Shown here piece by piece: positions 11,739 through 23,508 of a stretch of 64,000 bases of DNA. How positions within the stretch are numbered: position 1 is the first letter of the stretch; each line of letters starts with the position of its first letter. The stretch spans positions 2,852,001-2,916,000 of the forward strand of contig JAGYVD010000006.1 in the NCBI GenBank assembly GCA_021209875.1, in the 5' to 3' direction. Under the pieces are notes generated by a model. The model was not told where the DNA came from, ran no database searches, and saw only the letters and a program-made list of their open reading frames with translations. Origin of the DNA: Rosellinia necatrix. Lineage: Eukaryota > Ascomycota > Sordariomycetes > Xylariales > Xylariaceae. The position numbers were made by a program, and so were the translations under genes.

Positions 11739-14700
11739 CGTCCCTTACATGCCTCCTGTGTGGTGGGATGCACGGTAGCCAAGTCAAATAAGAATGCGAC
11801 TAGCTAGTGAGAAGAACCTGTTACAACCACAATATGGATTCATTCTATTTCCGTGAGGCGATTGATATACATTTCTAGTGCTAATACAGGCGAGAGACGT
11901 CATCGGGGACCCGGTTCCCAACCTGGAATAGTCTCCAGCTTGGTCGATGGCGGCCATATGGATGCGCGGGATAGGCCATCGGGAAAAGACGGCAATAGCA
12001 AGACTAGTTTCGCGCGATGTGACCGGTGACGTCGTCAGCCTAGTTGTCAGCCGTGGTTGCGTGGTCCCAGGATGGATGGGGAACATCGTTAAGAGGCACA
12101 CTACCGCAGCGACTAGTTTAGAGCCCTTTGGTTTCCCATCTTCATTTGTGGGGAGATGTTGAGATCGCACCTTACAAGATGTTCATTCCTCGCCACCGCC
12201 AATCGTTTTGTATGATCTACTAGTAGTATCGAATCCTATACTACCACCCTACTCTGCATACAGTTACCTGTAGTTACCCCGGATTACCTAGAAATTAGAA
12301 TATGGGGTACCATGGGGAAGCTTAGTAGACGGCAACGGGACACTGCTCTGTCGGGATGGTAGTCTAGGTAGAGATTTGGATAAATGAGCCGGCCACCCGA
12401 CGTTCCCCTGATGGATACAAGGCAATAAAGATTTAACATGTTACTTCCTGCCCATCCGAGTCTGCACGTACACTAGATGCACGTAGATGCTGGGGGTTTT
12501 GCCATCGCATGGACGCGTACTCCTCGTTTGATCGTGAGGGGACGGACAGCACCTTGGGTTTCACCGCCATGGATAATTCTTCTCTGGTGCGTCTGTGCTG
12601 CCAAAGAGGGACGATGAAAACAAGTATACTATCTATACGACGATGATATCTTGTGCTAATGCATCATTCTACTCATATGACCTATATATTGTAGCTTGCG
12701 ATGTCCCAACGAATGTTCTTTCGGGATCTCAAGGGATGGGGTGACAAGCAGGAGTCTAGTTATGTATTCGCTCGCGTCTTCAGCACTGTTGCAGACTGTT
12801 GCGTGAATGATAACTAAGTACTTTGCTAAGTGGTTTGAGATCTGTGAAGCATCATGACCCGGCATCTCGGAATACCTGGTGTGCACTAGTCCCAAGATGC
12901 CAACCTTGGTATATATGCAATGCCCATTAAGCAGCCACGGTTTCTCTTCATAGGATAGCTCGGAGGCTATAGCCATTGGGTGCTGTTTGTCTTAGGTAAT
13001 ATTATTACGAGTCGTGGAGATAGGATGCAAGCAGATGATAGATCATATACTCAATAGTAGTGTATGCCTATACTAAAACATTGACTCGCATTTAACTTAT
13101 AATGCATGGTGTCTCGAGTACACTACGTAATGATAGTATAATCCAGGGTAGCGGGTAGATGCCCGTGTTCCAAGATTTCATCCTCTAACCCTGGACTAGG
13201 ACTAAAGCCACGGGTAATACATACATACATACTGGTGTACGGTTGGTGCCCATATAATACTTCACCAAGAATAGCTGATATTAAACACGGCCGATCGTTA
13301 CTCTGAGATGACGTCGACCCTGCAAAGAAGTGAACCGACAAGATTATGCTCGTAAAATAATATCATTTCCGTACAGCAACTAGCCATACTCTGGCCAAGC
13401 CGCCTAGCTCACTGGCACCTCGGAGTGTTTGGGGGTTAGAAGCCTACCTAGGTAGTGCACATTGGTCATTGTCCTCTTTATGTACCTACTTTACGGTATT
13501 GACTCCATACATCCCATGCCTACCACTCGAGGCGCATTGAGTGTCGTTAGTATTAGTTACCACTTTTGGTATTCTTATTAATCGCTGGATTTGAGCGACC
13601 CCGTTCGTTTGGGTTAAATGGGGCGAAGGAATTTTCTTCGCAGCTCCGAATCCTACAAGGCCGACGGATCGGCGGTCGTCTCGGTTTGCTTTGTAACTAG
13701 AGTCCAATTTGGGACGGTGCGGACCGGCTTCTCGGGAAGGGGTGGGCTACTTTACTCTCCATTGATTGAGAGAGCTGCTGCATGGCATCTGGACATCCGA
13801 TGAGTTCTAATTCTACGCTTCTGGAATTTATGGAGTGTAGAGTAGCCTGCCCCCCAGATTGAGGTTCCGGATGGATGTACTACACTATAGGTAAATGACC
13901 TTACATGGCTAAGTTTGGTAACAGCCCGCCTAATTGATTGCAAGGTCGTGTAGGTTGTGTGGCGCCTAACTAGCTGGCCAACAAAAGGAGTAAAAAAAAA
14001 AAAAAAGGCCGTTAAAATGAGATGGGTCTTAACCCCCACCTGCTTTGAAGCTGATATTGCTCTTCCACCATTCATTTTTGTGTCTACACTAGGCACAAGC
14101 TCGCCTGATGCGCTAGGTTAGAAACCTTCTCGGCGTCCGTCCGTGCCACTTTAGTACCATAGCGGGGTTTAGGTAACTACATAGTCAACCATGAAGGGTT
14201 GTTGCGTAGTGATATAGGTACTTCGTGGACATCAAAAAGGAACATCACAAATCATCACCATGTTAGGTCCGTTAGGTTGATAATAGGGGAAGGGGAGACA
14301 AATAGGAGATAAAGAAGAGGCCGAATGGAATAAAGAGATGGATGCATAACAAAATCAAAACCTACTGAGTATTGACATCTGCTGCACTACAATAGTGTGC
14401 ACTTTAAGTTGAAATGCCTCCACAACAAACCATGTTTTTATTCAGGGGTGCCGCAGTCGACCGCAGTAGCGCGCAGCAGAGATGAGCCCTTTCGAGCTGC
14501 CCTCTCAGGACGAACTTGGTCAAGCGCCAGGAACAGAAACATTATTGGCCCGCGGGTTTGCAGATTGATCCGGGATCATGGGACTTGCAGACCATTCGAT
14601 GCCAGGATCACTCTGCATGTCTACACACACCCCGGGGGGAATGGCAAGTGTACGGGGAAAGATGGAGGAACCAACAGGATGTCTAGCCACTGTGAACACT

Positions 14701-15829
14701 CTGAGCACCGTGCGGTGGATTCTGAGACACCGATCCTTCCTCATCAAGCCCCTACAAAATACCGTCGTTGGACTTCATCGAAACATGACTGGTTCTGCAG
14801 CCGGCTTGGCAATTGTTTTTTCTCAGCTACACTAATAAATCCTGTCAGCTGCACGTATAGCTTCCTATCGCTGAGCTTTTCGTAGGTGGCAGCCGAGAGC
14901 ACGCGGACTGCATGCATGGTGGTGGCCCGAGGGCGCCGTCAGGAAACGGATTATCACCAGGGAGAAAGGGGGAAAAGCAACAACGCACCTACTTTCGAGT
15001 AGGCGCGCAAAAGCTGATTGCTGTTATGTAAGGGATAACTGACTAGCTAAATCGGCCATGTATGACGTTGTCGGACAGGCCTTGGTGGGCAACGGTTGCC
15101 TTACAGGTAATTATTGTAACCGTCAAGGACCGTTGCCACGTACCGTGGTAGCTACGGTTAACGGAGCGAGGAGACCTTCACAAGCATGTCTCGGACTGAT
15201 CTGAGGCTGGGCGAGAGAGCCGATCGGGGAGCAAAATTTTAGGCCGAGAAGATACCTATGGAGGGTTTAGTTGCACGAACTGACCACCAAACATGCATGT
15301 TGTGTTTGCGTTTGCGTTTGTGTACGGTATCCTTGCCGGCTGAGAGGTGCCACAACGTAGTTATTCAGATGTGACTACCTAGACCACCCGAACAGGGTCA
15401 ACATCAATTCACGTCCAACAACCAAGCCAGTGTAGGCGGATGGATATAGTGTACATACATTGCATATCTACGTCGTATGTAGCCAGGTCTCGAAATCCCG
15501 TTGACCACAAGTAATACGCCTATCAGCACCAGGCGTTGCTTTGCGATGGGCTGTGATGGGTGATCGGATAGTGACAAAAAACGACAGACTAGCAAGGACA
15601 GGCCGGCAGATCGTCTCGGGGAGGGGAGATCAGCCATCCACAGTTTCGGAAAATAGACCTCGCATGTTTCCGTCGCTCGTGTGCCTCCGGGCCACGCCAA
15701 GTACCCTAGGAAGGCATACTATACGGGATGCCGCAACTTGAGAGAGTGAAATCATAGTTATGTATATATTCCCAACGAATGATTTTCGACGGAGCGGTGG
15801 TGGAGAGATATGCTTTGTTGACGTACCTA

Positions 15830-15970
15830 GCTGCATGTCTATGTGGGTACACTATCGACTTACACTACACTACCTGCCTAGGTACCTACACTGGGTACTA
15901 CCTGGTAGGCACACACATAGTATGCAGGTAGCGTACCTACCTAGGTAGGTCGTACTGTAGGTACAGGTAG
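15830..15970. repeat. Cluster of TACCTA / TAGGTA palindromic motifs
   Basis: Many overlapping copies of ACCTAGGT, GTACCTAC and TAGGTAGG lie within 140 nt. The same motif family recurs at about 440-475, 47760-47820, 48040-48200, 48340-48520, 49095-49180, 55975-56020 and 63840-63970. It always falls in non-coding DNA. Confidence 0.75.
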
Positions 15971-16600
15971 AGTTGCGGCGAGAAACGTCAGGTCACTGTA
16001 CGTAAACCGAATGGCGCACCGTATTCTTGCTCATGTCTTACAATCAAGATAGCCAATCATAGGCTTCTTGCGGGCGAGGCAGAGACTAGGACAGTGCCCG
16101 CTGTCAATACTTCACTAATCAGCGTCTCCTATCCTTGCACCCGCCCCTATTTGTTTATTGGGTCTACACCTCCCTGCAGGGGGACATTTCCCCTGTATTT
16201 GGACATGGGATGATCAAACCATTTACAGCACATGCAGCACATGTAACCTACTAGGTAGGTAGATACTGTGCAGAGCTTTGCGTTGACAACTAGCATAGTA
16301 GGTAGCACTGCAGCACTGCAGTACTGTCTGTGCCAAGTACCTATCAATAGTGATGTATTGCTAGGTTGCAATTATGACGGTATGAAAACTGCCTATCCCT
16401 TATCTGCAGATACTTAGCGCAAGGTGCAACGAGAACTGTCAGATAGATTACCTACAGAGGTGGATTCCTTCCATTGTACCACCTAACCCGACGCCCTATC
16501 TACTTGCGGGTAGGCATGTAGTGGCATGTAGCACGTTCATTTCCCTCTTATAGGTAGTTTAAGGTACCTACCTCAGATACCACGGGCAGAGGCAGAGGAG

Positions 16601-18055
16601 GTACACTACATACGATTCAAGCTACCAAACCAATCATCAATTGCTCCTCCACTATCCGGCGCATCCTCTCCTCACCTTCTTCGTTTTCCCTTTTCTTTTC
16701 TACACCAGGCGCGCTACCTCCGTTGAGCAAGACTCGAGACCCTCCTCGTGGGCTATTCCTCTCCTGTCGCCGACTTCCACTCTTTTGGTTCTGTCTTCTT
16801 CACCTTCACTTCCTCCCCGACTCCAGTCATTCCTTGCCGTCTTGCACCACAACACAGACCAACGACCGAACCCAACAACGGCGGCGTAACAGACCACTCT
16901 GGTGCGCTCCTGCAACCCTACCTTCTTTCACGGAACCGACCCAAACAACCGTGCGTACCGACTGACCGACCGACCGACCCAGCTGAAGGACGGCTCCCAA
17001 GGATTTCGAGGGTCGAACAGATAAATCTCTGGCTGGTAGTGCGGCACCGACCCCGACCAAAGGCTAATTGCACAATTTCTGTTGTTCGACGTCGAAGCCC
17101 GGAGAGTATCAAGTACGGTATCGGATCACCGCACCTACCACCCATATGCGGCCGGCCTCCCGTGCAGCAGCAACCATCCATCCGCCGTGCCACAATACGA
17201 CCGGGTCCCAAGGAGTCAGTCTTGTCTGTGATATTGGTGACTACGATATAATCTCAGGTCTTATCTCGCGTCCAGCGCAGAAAGATTCAATCTCGTTTTT
17301 GTGCCGACGTTCCACTGGACCAGCCGGGTGGTAGTTGGAGAAGAGGATCCGCCCTCTCAATTGCTGGATTGATTGCATGATCCCCGCCGCCTAGACAGTC
17401 TCTGCTTGGTCGTGCTGAACAAGCAAGCCTGGTTATCTCTGGCTGTGAAACACTCCCGACACACGGCTTGAACATCAGGTAAATCTCACCCAATAATGAT
17501 CTGCAACTCATTCCTGGCTCGAGTTGCGCTGTCTTGGGCACTACGTCGATGTATGACAACATGAGTCGGGCCCCCGCAAATGCACGCCTGTGCTGTGGTG
17601 GTTTGTCTTGACTCAAGTCTCAGCTGTACTTTTCTTGCCCCGGTTTATCATGCTCAGGCCCCCTGTCACAAAGCCCCTTCAGACCGTAATCGCGTTTGCG
17701 CACCTGTTAATGTTGTACTAACGGGGTACCCCTTGTCCTACAGGTGAGATTACAACCGATCCGAGTGTGAATATTTCGGAAAGTTATAGCTGCCACGAAT
17801 TGTGGCAACTGCTCAAAGCCTGGCTCGCGACAGCATTCCTATTTCGCCAACACGGAGACTGGTTTGTCTCCCTCGAGGTTTTTGACCTCCCGCTCCATAC
17901 ACGCTTGATGGCAAGTTGTGTAGCATAGCCCTCATTACTCTCCCAGCGAGTCTGTCGTTCGCTCTTTATTTTTTTATTATTATATCTTTCCTTTCTTTTA
18001 TTGTGGCCTGCTACGACGTTGAGAATTTGGTAGGAAGAAGGACGATCAGCACACA
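16601..18055 (+). promoter_or_regulatory. Promoter and long leader of the 1143-aa protein gene
   Basis: From about 16640 the plus strand becomes strongly C/T-rich with CTCCTC, TTTTCC and CACC tracts, a pattern typical of transcription start regions and leaders in filamentous ascomycetes. The stretch up to 18055 contains short upstream open frames (for example from 16748) that look non-conserved. A leader over 1 kb, perhaps with an intron, is inferred but cannot be proved. Confidence 0.4.
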
Positions 18056-21000
18056 ATGAATCGCTTCAGGACGAAGAAAAAGACTAGGGATGATGATGGC
18101 GTTCCTCGTCCCTCTCAAGAGTCGGAATCATCAATGCCGTTTCGTGGCTTTAGGAAAGCAAAGAAATCTCAAGAAAACGAGAAAAAGGAAGTCGACCTAG
18201 CCACAGCACTACCTTCCAATGATGATTTTCGTACCAGTCTTCTGATGACGGGATTGTCGGCGCGGTTTTCGATGCTACGGGAGCAAGATGATCCCAATAC
18301 CAAAATTGGCAAAGCAAGCGATGACAGTGTTTTGTACCCGAAGCGTCAATCAAGGATCGATCTGGCTTCGTTCCGAGGTCTAGGAGATATCGCCGAGGTG
18401 GGATCGGTGAAGGCCGCCTCCCCCTTTGGCCGAATGGATTCCTACAATTCGGACGATACCGACTCGCTCAAATCAGGAAGTATAATGAGTCGTGCCAAAC
18501 CCACCGAGGGTAACAACCTTTTTGGTGGACGTCAAAAAATCTATAAAATACCGGTTAACGGAGGTTCATCGAGAACGGACGGTGGTATGGGTGGTCGTGC
18601 ATTGTACGATGACGACGTTGCACAATCGGCCTTTCAAAGATGGAGAAGAGCTAAAAAGGAGCTGGACCTATCGCAAGACGAAGCAGACGATTCCGACGCA
18701 CATGATGACCAGAGAAATTCATCAACCGACCTTGAGCCTCCTCGCTCAGAATCACCAGCGTTTAGCGGTTACGATCGGAAGCGGGAAACATCCTCTACGT
18801 TGTCCTCAATCCCATCTGTTGCGAGGCACTCGTCCGCTGGCACTTCAATTACCTCATCCCAGCCTGCACCATCTTTGAAAGACTGGCAACCGCCCAGTGG
18901 TTATAGTTCTGGCCCCGAGCGAAGTGTAACACGAACGAGACGTCTTTACGAGACAGGCTTCTTCACCCAAGAGGGCCAAGAATCATCCACCGGTGGTTTA
19001 TCACGCATGGATACTATGAACCGTCAGCGGCCTTTTGGGGCCAGAACGCCTGACTTGGGTCAGCAACCGTCCTTGTTAGGACTCGGAGATCGGCTGAGTG
19101 GCGAGCGAAAACTTATGGCTAAGGCTAGTGCCCCCGATCTTCGCTCGACGAGCCCCCCCGCAAGTGCCTCGTCCACGGGAACGCCAAACCTGGGCATTCA
19201 GATTCCTAGTGTAGGTGAAGGCAAGTCAAATTTTGGCGGTGCTCCGCCTCTGAGTCCGCCCATCAGCGAGACGGACGAAAATAGCATCTTGCCAATTAAT
19301 CCAAATGATCGAGGCAAAGCTACAGCCCTTGGAGTATTCAGGAAACCAGTTCAGCCCTATGACGAGTCAAGATATGCACAAAGACAGCTACAACTTCAAC
19401 GAGGGCGAGAGACACCTACGCAGAAGGGTCGAGAGGAGCCTAACGTACCCGCATCCGAAAACGAGTCTAGATCGCTCTCTCCCGTTCAAAAGGAGGGGGC
19501 TGATTCGCCAACCGTCCCTGCGTCCGAGACAGCCCAAGATGCGAGCGAGGCATCTATGGCCTCGAACAAGCCCTTGCCGTCACCACAGATTCATCTTCGG
19601 CGACCCTCGGATAGGGAACATCCAGCCTTCCGGGGTTCAGCTTTACCGACGCCATCCTCGCTAGCCACAAGTTCTGAGAGTGAACTGCCTCGCGTTGTGG
19701 AAGTATCATCGTCTCTCTTAGTTGAGTCCAAGGACATGTCTCCCGCGGACTCTCCTACTCTTGGACCCGTTGTGGGGAGCTCTGGTCTGAGTGGTATGGT
19801 ACGGCAACATCTGCGCGCCGACAGCACTGCCTCGTCTATATACGAAGGTGTGCCTCCTACCGCCGGACTTGAGTCCAGATTTCCCGCCGCATCTGCCAAT
19901 TCAAGGATTCAACAGGAGTATGAGGCGGGCTCTAACCCATGGGGGGGTGATGACCATGGCCGTGACTGGAATTTGGATTTAGATGTCAATGAGCCACTCG
20001 GAGATACTGAATCATTTGTCTCAAGCTCCAGTAGACTTGCCGAGTCTAACATGGACCAATCTTTGCCAAGCAACGAAAATACGGACGAGTTCGCAAGTCA
20101 ACTCGCCGATGGGGCTCGTCGGATACGTGAAAAGTTGACCTCATATGTTGAGACGGATAGTCGTTCTTCATCTCCACATAGATTAGGAGAGCAGAATGCC
20201 GAGTTTGATACCGCACCGCTGCCACGTCCTAGCGGGCTTGGTGCCATCTTACGCCCTAAAAGCAGCAAAGGCTCTTTAATTGACCGCGGCCGGGATCCAT
20301 CTTCAACCAGAGCGTTCAAAATGATGGGCATCAACCCGGGGGGTTCGAGAACAGCCAGTCCGGGTGGCGAGTCACAGAAAGGACGTGGCGAGGTAGATAT
20401 GGAATTTGAAGCGCATAGGGGAGAAAAAGAAACGGCCTATGGTGGCGAGGATCAACACATAGGGCTTCGTCAGTCTCGGCAACCGAGACAGGAATTTCAT
20501 CAGTTAAAAGAGTATGAGTCACGATCACGGTATTGCCCTGCACCGCAGGGACCCCCGCCAGATATTCCTTCTCCACGGCAAAGAAATGCAAAGTCACCTG
20601 GGGGTCCTAGGACGAGAACTCCCAGTCGAGACCAGGCTTCATCGTCTGTATATTACCAGCAAAGGGCCCCGGGCGAGGAGCCATGGAACGTTGATTCACC
20701 TCCCACTCCGCAGGCATCCATGCGAAATGACCGTCACCGCAGCGAGTCCGAGTCTAGCTATGGTACGCGGTCTAACAACAGAGCGGATCGTCCTCGCGAT
20801 CAGTCGACCAATCTGGAAAATATGCATCTTAGTCCCCCGAGATCAGCCCAGCGTTCAATGATGCGTTCACCTGGGCTTCCGGGCACTGACATAAAGCGTT
20901 CACATATCATGCCTCCGCATCCACACCCCAATGCGGCATCCAGAATCAACCAATCCAATTCTAATTCGAACAGTAAATTGTATCTACCTTCCCCTATTTC

Positions 21001-21487
21001 ACCAGGGATATCGCCTCTAGCTAGCTCAGCTCCGCCCACTCCTGCCACTTCATCTCCCCCTCGGCCGCCCTTCGGCCAAACTCTTAGCTACGACAATTCA
21101 GCCAGTTTCTCCTCTGGCGCGGAGGGTGACCGATCGCGCGGTAACGGTCGTTCAGCACCACCCCTGCCTCCCATCAATCCTCGACGACGCCAGGACAGCG
21201 CCAACAATGGCAGAACAGTGGCAGAATCCTTTGCTCGCCCGGGGCGAGATAATATGGGACGTGATATTAGTGCCAGCGCGTCAAACCCTGTAGGAGAGTC
21301 TATCTACAGCGGAGATCGTCGAGGCCCTGCTCAGAGGCCGGCAACGGGTGCTGCGGGTACACAGATGGATTTCAGCCAATCCCGGAGTAGCAATACTCTG
21401 AACCTTGGCCCGCCCGCGTCAAGAATCGTCGTATCCCAGGGAAGAAATAAACAAGGCAACGCGGGATTACCGGGTGGCATGATCTAA
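18056..21487 (+). CDS. Conserved fungal protein of unknown function, 1143 aa, mostly disordered
   Basis: This is a single uninterrupted exon starting with CACAATGAATCGC. The N-terminal 120 residues look structured or constrained: a basic start, then DLATALPSNDDFRTSLLMTG with a following LSARFSMLREQDDP. I recall similar segments from uncharacterised Pezizomycotina proteins but cannot name a family. The remainder is rich in Ser, Pro, Arg, Gly and Asn with many SP and RS steps, which suggests disorder and heavy phosphorylation. There are short acidic and aromatic islands such as NPWGGDDHGRDWNLDLD around residue 632, and a weak helix QLADGARRIREKLTSYV around 680. No transmembrane segment, signal peptide or enzymatic motif was seen. 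A signalling or cytoskeletal scaffold role is possible but only a guess. Confidence 0.85.
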   Translation: MNRFRTKKKTRDDDGVPRPSQESESSMPFRGFRKAKKSQENEKKEVDLATALPSNDDFRTSLLMTGLSARFSMLREQDDPNTKIGKASDDSVLYPKRQSRIDLASFRGLGDIAEVGSVKAASPFGRMDSYNSDDTDSLKSGSIMSRAKPTEGNNLFGGRQKIYKIPVNGGSSRTDGGMGGRALYDDDVAQSAFQRWRRAKKELDLSQDEADDSDAHDDQRNSSTDLEPPRSESPAFSGYDRKRETSSTLSSIPSVARHSSAGTSITSSQPAPSLKDWQPPSGYSSGPERSVTRTRRLYETGFFTQEGQESSTGGLSRMDTMNRQRPFGARTPDLGQQPSLLGLGDRLSGERKLMAKASAPDLRSTSPPASASSTGTPNLGIQIPSVGEGKSNFGGAPPLSPPISETDENSILPINPNDRGKATALGVFRKPVQPYDESRYAQRQLQLQRGRETPTQKGREEPNVPASENESRSLSPVQKEGADSPTVPASETAQDASEASMASNKPLPSPQIHLRRPSDREHPAFRGSALPTPSSLATSSESELPRVVEVSSSLLVESKDMSPADSPTLGPVVGSSGLSGMVRQHLRADSTASSIYEGVPPTAGLESRFPAASANSRIQQEYEAGSNPWGGDDHGRDWNLDLDVNEPLGDTESFVSSSSRLAESNMDQSLPSNENTDEFASQLADGARRIREKLTSYVETDSRSSSPHRLGEQNAEFDTAPLPRPSGLGAILRPKSSKGSLIDRGRDPSSTRAFKMMGINPGGSRTASPGGESQKGRGEVDMEFEAHRGEKETAYGGEDQHIGLRQSRQPRQEFHQLKEYESRSRYCPAPQGPPPDIPSPRQRNAKSPGGPRTRTPSRDQASSSVYYQQRAPGEEPWNVDSPPTPQASMRNDRHRSESESSYGTRSNNRADRPRDQSTNLENMHLSPPRSAQRSMMRSPGLPGTDIKRSHIMPPHPHPNAASRINQSNSNSNSKLYLPSPISPGISPLASSAPPTPATSSPPRPPFGQTLSYDNSASFSSGAEGDRSRGNGRSAPPLPPINPRRRQDSANNGRTVAESFARPGRDNMGRDISASASNPVGESIYSGDRRGPAQRPATGAAGTQMDFSQSRSSNTLNLGPPASRIVVSQGRNKQGNAGLPGGMI

Positions 21488-22158
21488 TGGTCGAAAATAA
21501 AAACCAAGCCTCTCGTTTGTTTATACCCTCGTCAAACATGAGACAGCCTCTCAAGGTTGTTAAAAATATGCTATTTATATTCGACCTCGACACGACACCC
21601 CTTCCGGAACAGTGAGAACCATCCACACATCCTGTACATAGCCCCCTCATGGCATGTGTTTTTCCCTATTTTCCTACTCGATCCTTATTTCGGTTAATAG
21701 CCAGGCTGGCCTAGGAGTTGATACCGGAGGAAAGACTCTTGGTTGGTTTGGCCATTGCATGAACAGCACAGACGGAGCCTGGGTATTGGGTTTTTCGTTT
21801 TTTTCTGGGGTGTGTTAATACCGGTTCGGAATGAATATATTTAATGTCAAGTAGTATGTCCGGTAAAAGCCTAGTCGTCCACCAACTGCCTCTGACATCC
21901 AAACTTGGGCAGTCGCCAAGGCAATAAATATCCAAACAGCTAATGCCACGTTTCATATCGAAACATATATTTTGTATGTTATAGTCTCAGAAATCAATAA
22001 CTTGATATCCGCCATGTGGTACGTGCCCAGCATACCTGTCCCTACCAATATCGCACAAGAACTAGGGCCCTTAAAATCTCGACGACATCTCGGTAGTTAA
22101 TGCGAGGGGCGTCTTACTCGCTTCTATCCATATTACCGACGCCTAGTTCCCCTCGCCT
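21488..22158. other. Convergent intergenic region
   Basis: The 3' flanks of the 1143-aa protein gene (+) and the GNAT gene (-) meet here. A/T-rich patches near 21550-21580 and 21825-21845 could serve polyadenylation. No gene was recognised. Confidence 0.6.
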
Positions 22159-23508
22159 TCAGTCTTTTGAGATATCCCTTACCATCCAAATGTTGCCCTC
22201 ATGTTCGCCACCTTCTATAGTGCGGAAGCCGATCCTCTCATAGAAAGGAACTGTAAACGGTGACGCATTAGCTATTCGTTTGTGTCCGTGAAAGTGCCAA
22301 TTGTTTAGACGCGCGAGAGAGATGTCCCATCCAATTTTTTTAATAATTTTTTTTTTTAAAAAAAATAAAAAATAAAAAATAAAAAAATAAAAAATAAAAA
22401 ATAAAAGAAAAGAAAAAACCTTACCGACTTTACTATTCTCGCCGGCGACGCCGATGTGCTCGCCCTCGCCGTAGTCGAGGCCGGCGCCACGGACGCTGGC
22501 GACGAAGCGGTCGACGAGGCGACGGCCCCAGCCGCGGCGCTGCCAGGCGGGCAGCAGGTCGATGTGCATGGTGGCGCGCCAGCGGGCCGCCACGGGCCCC
22601 TTTGCCGCCCTCCAGCAGCATCCAGTCGGCGCGGTACGCGTTCTGCGCGAGCGCGAGCGGGTTGACGACCATCTCCTCCCCATCATCGTCTTCGTCGCCC
22701 TTAACTGTAGTGGTGGTAGTGGTGGTAGTGGTGGTGGTGGTGGTGGTGGTGGTGGTTGTGTGGGCGGGCTTGAGCCACGGCTCCCGCGCGCCGAAGTCGG
22801 GCTCCGGCACGTGCCGCGATAGGACCGCCGATACGTACCGCTCGTAGTCGGCCACGAAGGCGTGCACGTCCGGGCAGCCGACTGGGAGGTTGGGTTAGTA
22901 AGGGTTTTTTTTTTTTCCCGCTTTCCTCCTCAACCCCCCCCCCTGATGAACTGTGTTTAAGATGTTTCTCGTTCCCGCTCCGCTCGGGGCGTGGAGTTGG
23001 TCCCGGAGCGCATCGGGTGGGTATGTATTATGCGGAGGAGGGGGGTGAGGGGGTGAGAGGTGGGATAGCCTATACTACGAAGTCACCTCCCTAACCGGCC
23101 TCCGCATAGGCACATGGGAAAGAGCATTATTAACCCAGACTCGACTTACTGCAATATCCCACTGCCTGCCCTTCCCCGTCGTCGAGCACGTGGCAGGTGG
23201 CTGGGCTGAGGAACGTGTAGGGGTGCGTCCAGAGGTACGGGGAGAGCTTGGCGGCCTCGGGGGAGGAGGCGAGGGTCGGAGGGAGGGTCGCGATACACTA
23301 GGCTTGGTTGTCAGCCTCATTCATGCCTTGCGTCACTGGTTATTATGCTCGTGTGCAGGAGATGCGAGGAGTGCTCGAGTGGTTATGGTGCATGAGCCGT
23401 GCGAGGGATGGTACAAGCAGAGAGGCGGGGGGGGGGGGGGAGGGATGGGCATACAATGTGTGCGCAAGCGTCGAAGTCGGAATCTTTGTAGGGTCGGATG
23501 AAGGCCAT
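22159..23508 (-). CDS. GNAT-family N-acetyltransferase with one +1 frameshift, four exons
   Basis: Exons (minus) are 23508-23455, 23297-23150, 22881-22425 and 22250-22159. The start MAFIRPYKDSDFDAC, the region YLWTHPYTFLSPATC, and the acetyl-CoA-binding part WQRRGWGRRLVDRFV with GVAGENSKV and VPFYERIGFR mark a GNAT acetyltransferase of about 249 residues; the substrate is unknown. Inside exon 3 the frame breaks at 22596-22603, where the coding strand reads GGCAAAGGGGCCC. Removing one base from the A or G run restores the family-like reading between GGKG and ARWRATMH. All other junctions keep frame. Exon 3 also has an ACC repeat giving about 17 consecutive Thr residues. Intron 3 contains a long A/T homopolymer region and intron 1 a 14-base G run. 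Either a sequencing error or a recent pseudogene would explain the break; the first seems more likely. Confidence 0.8.
22338..22415. repeat. T-run followed by AAAAAT repeats in GNAT intron 3
   Basis: Poly-T then AAAAAT-type repeats fill most of this intron. Their position between a clean donor (GTAAGG) and acceptor (TTTACAG) shows they are spliced out. Confidence 0.9.
22703..22756. repeat. TGG/ACC trinucleotide repeat coding for poly-Thr
   Basis: About 17 to 18 imperfect GGT/TGG units on the plus strand read as Thr codons in GNAT exon 3. The tract lies in a loop region between conserved blocks, so it is probably tolerated and variable in length. Confidence 0.9.
23427..23440. repeat. 14-base G homopolymer in GNAT intron 1
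   Basis: Uninterrupted run of G on the plus strand within intron 1 of the GNAT gene. It is a likely place for sequencing length errors. Confidence 0.95.

Larger units (their letters stand above)
11025..16600. other. Gene-poor region
   Basis: About 5.6 kb with no supported gene. The longest open frames (minus 11105-11782, minus 12656-12976, plus 14397-14885) lack recognisable domains, consistent codon bias or conserved-looking motifs. The first owes its Lys/Glu start to a CTTT microsatellite. Dense TAGGTA motifs lie at 15830-15970 and 16240-16265. Confidence 0.5.

Noticed and set aside
11105..11782. 225-codon minus-strand open frame
   Set aside because: The charged start derives from the CTTT microsatellite, the rest has no motif or codon bias, and part of it overlaps the microprotein promoter region.
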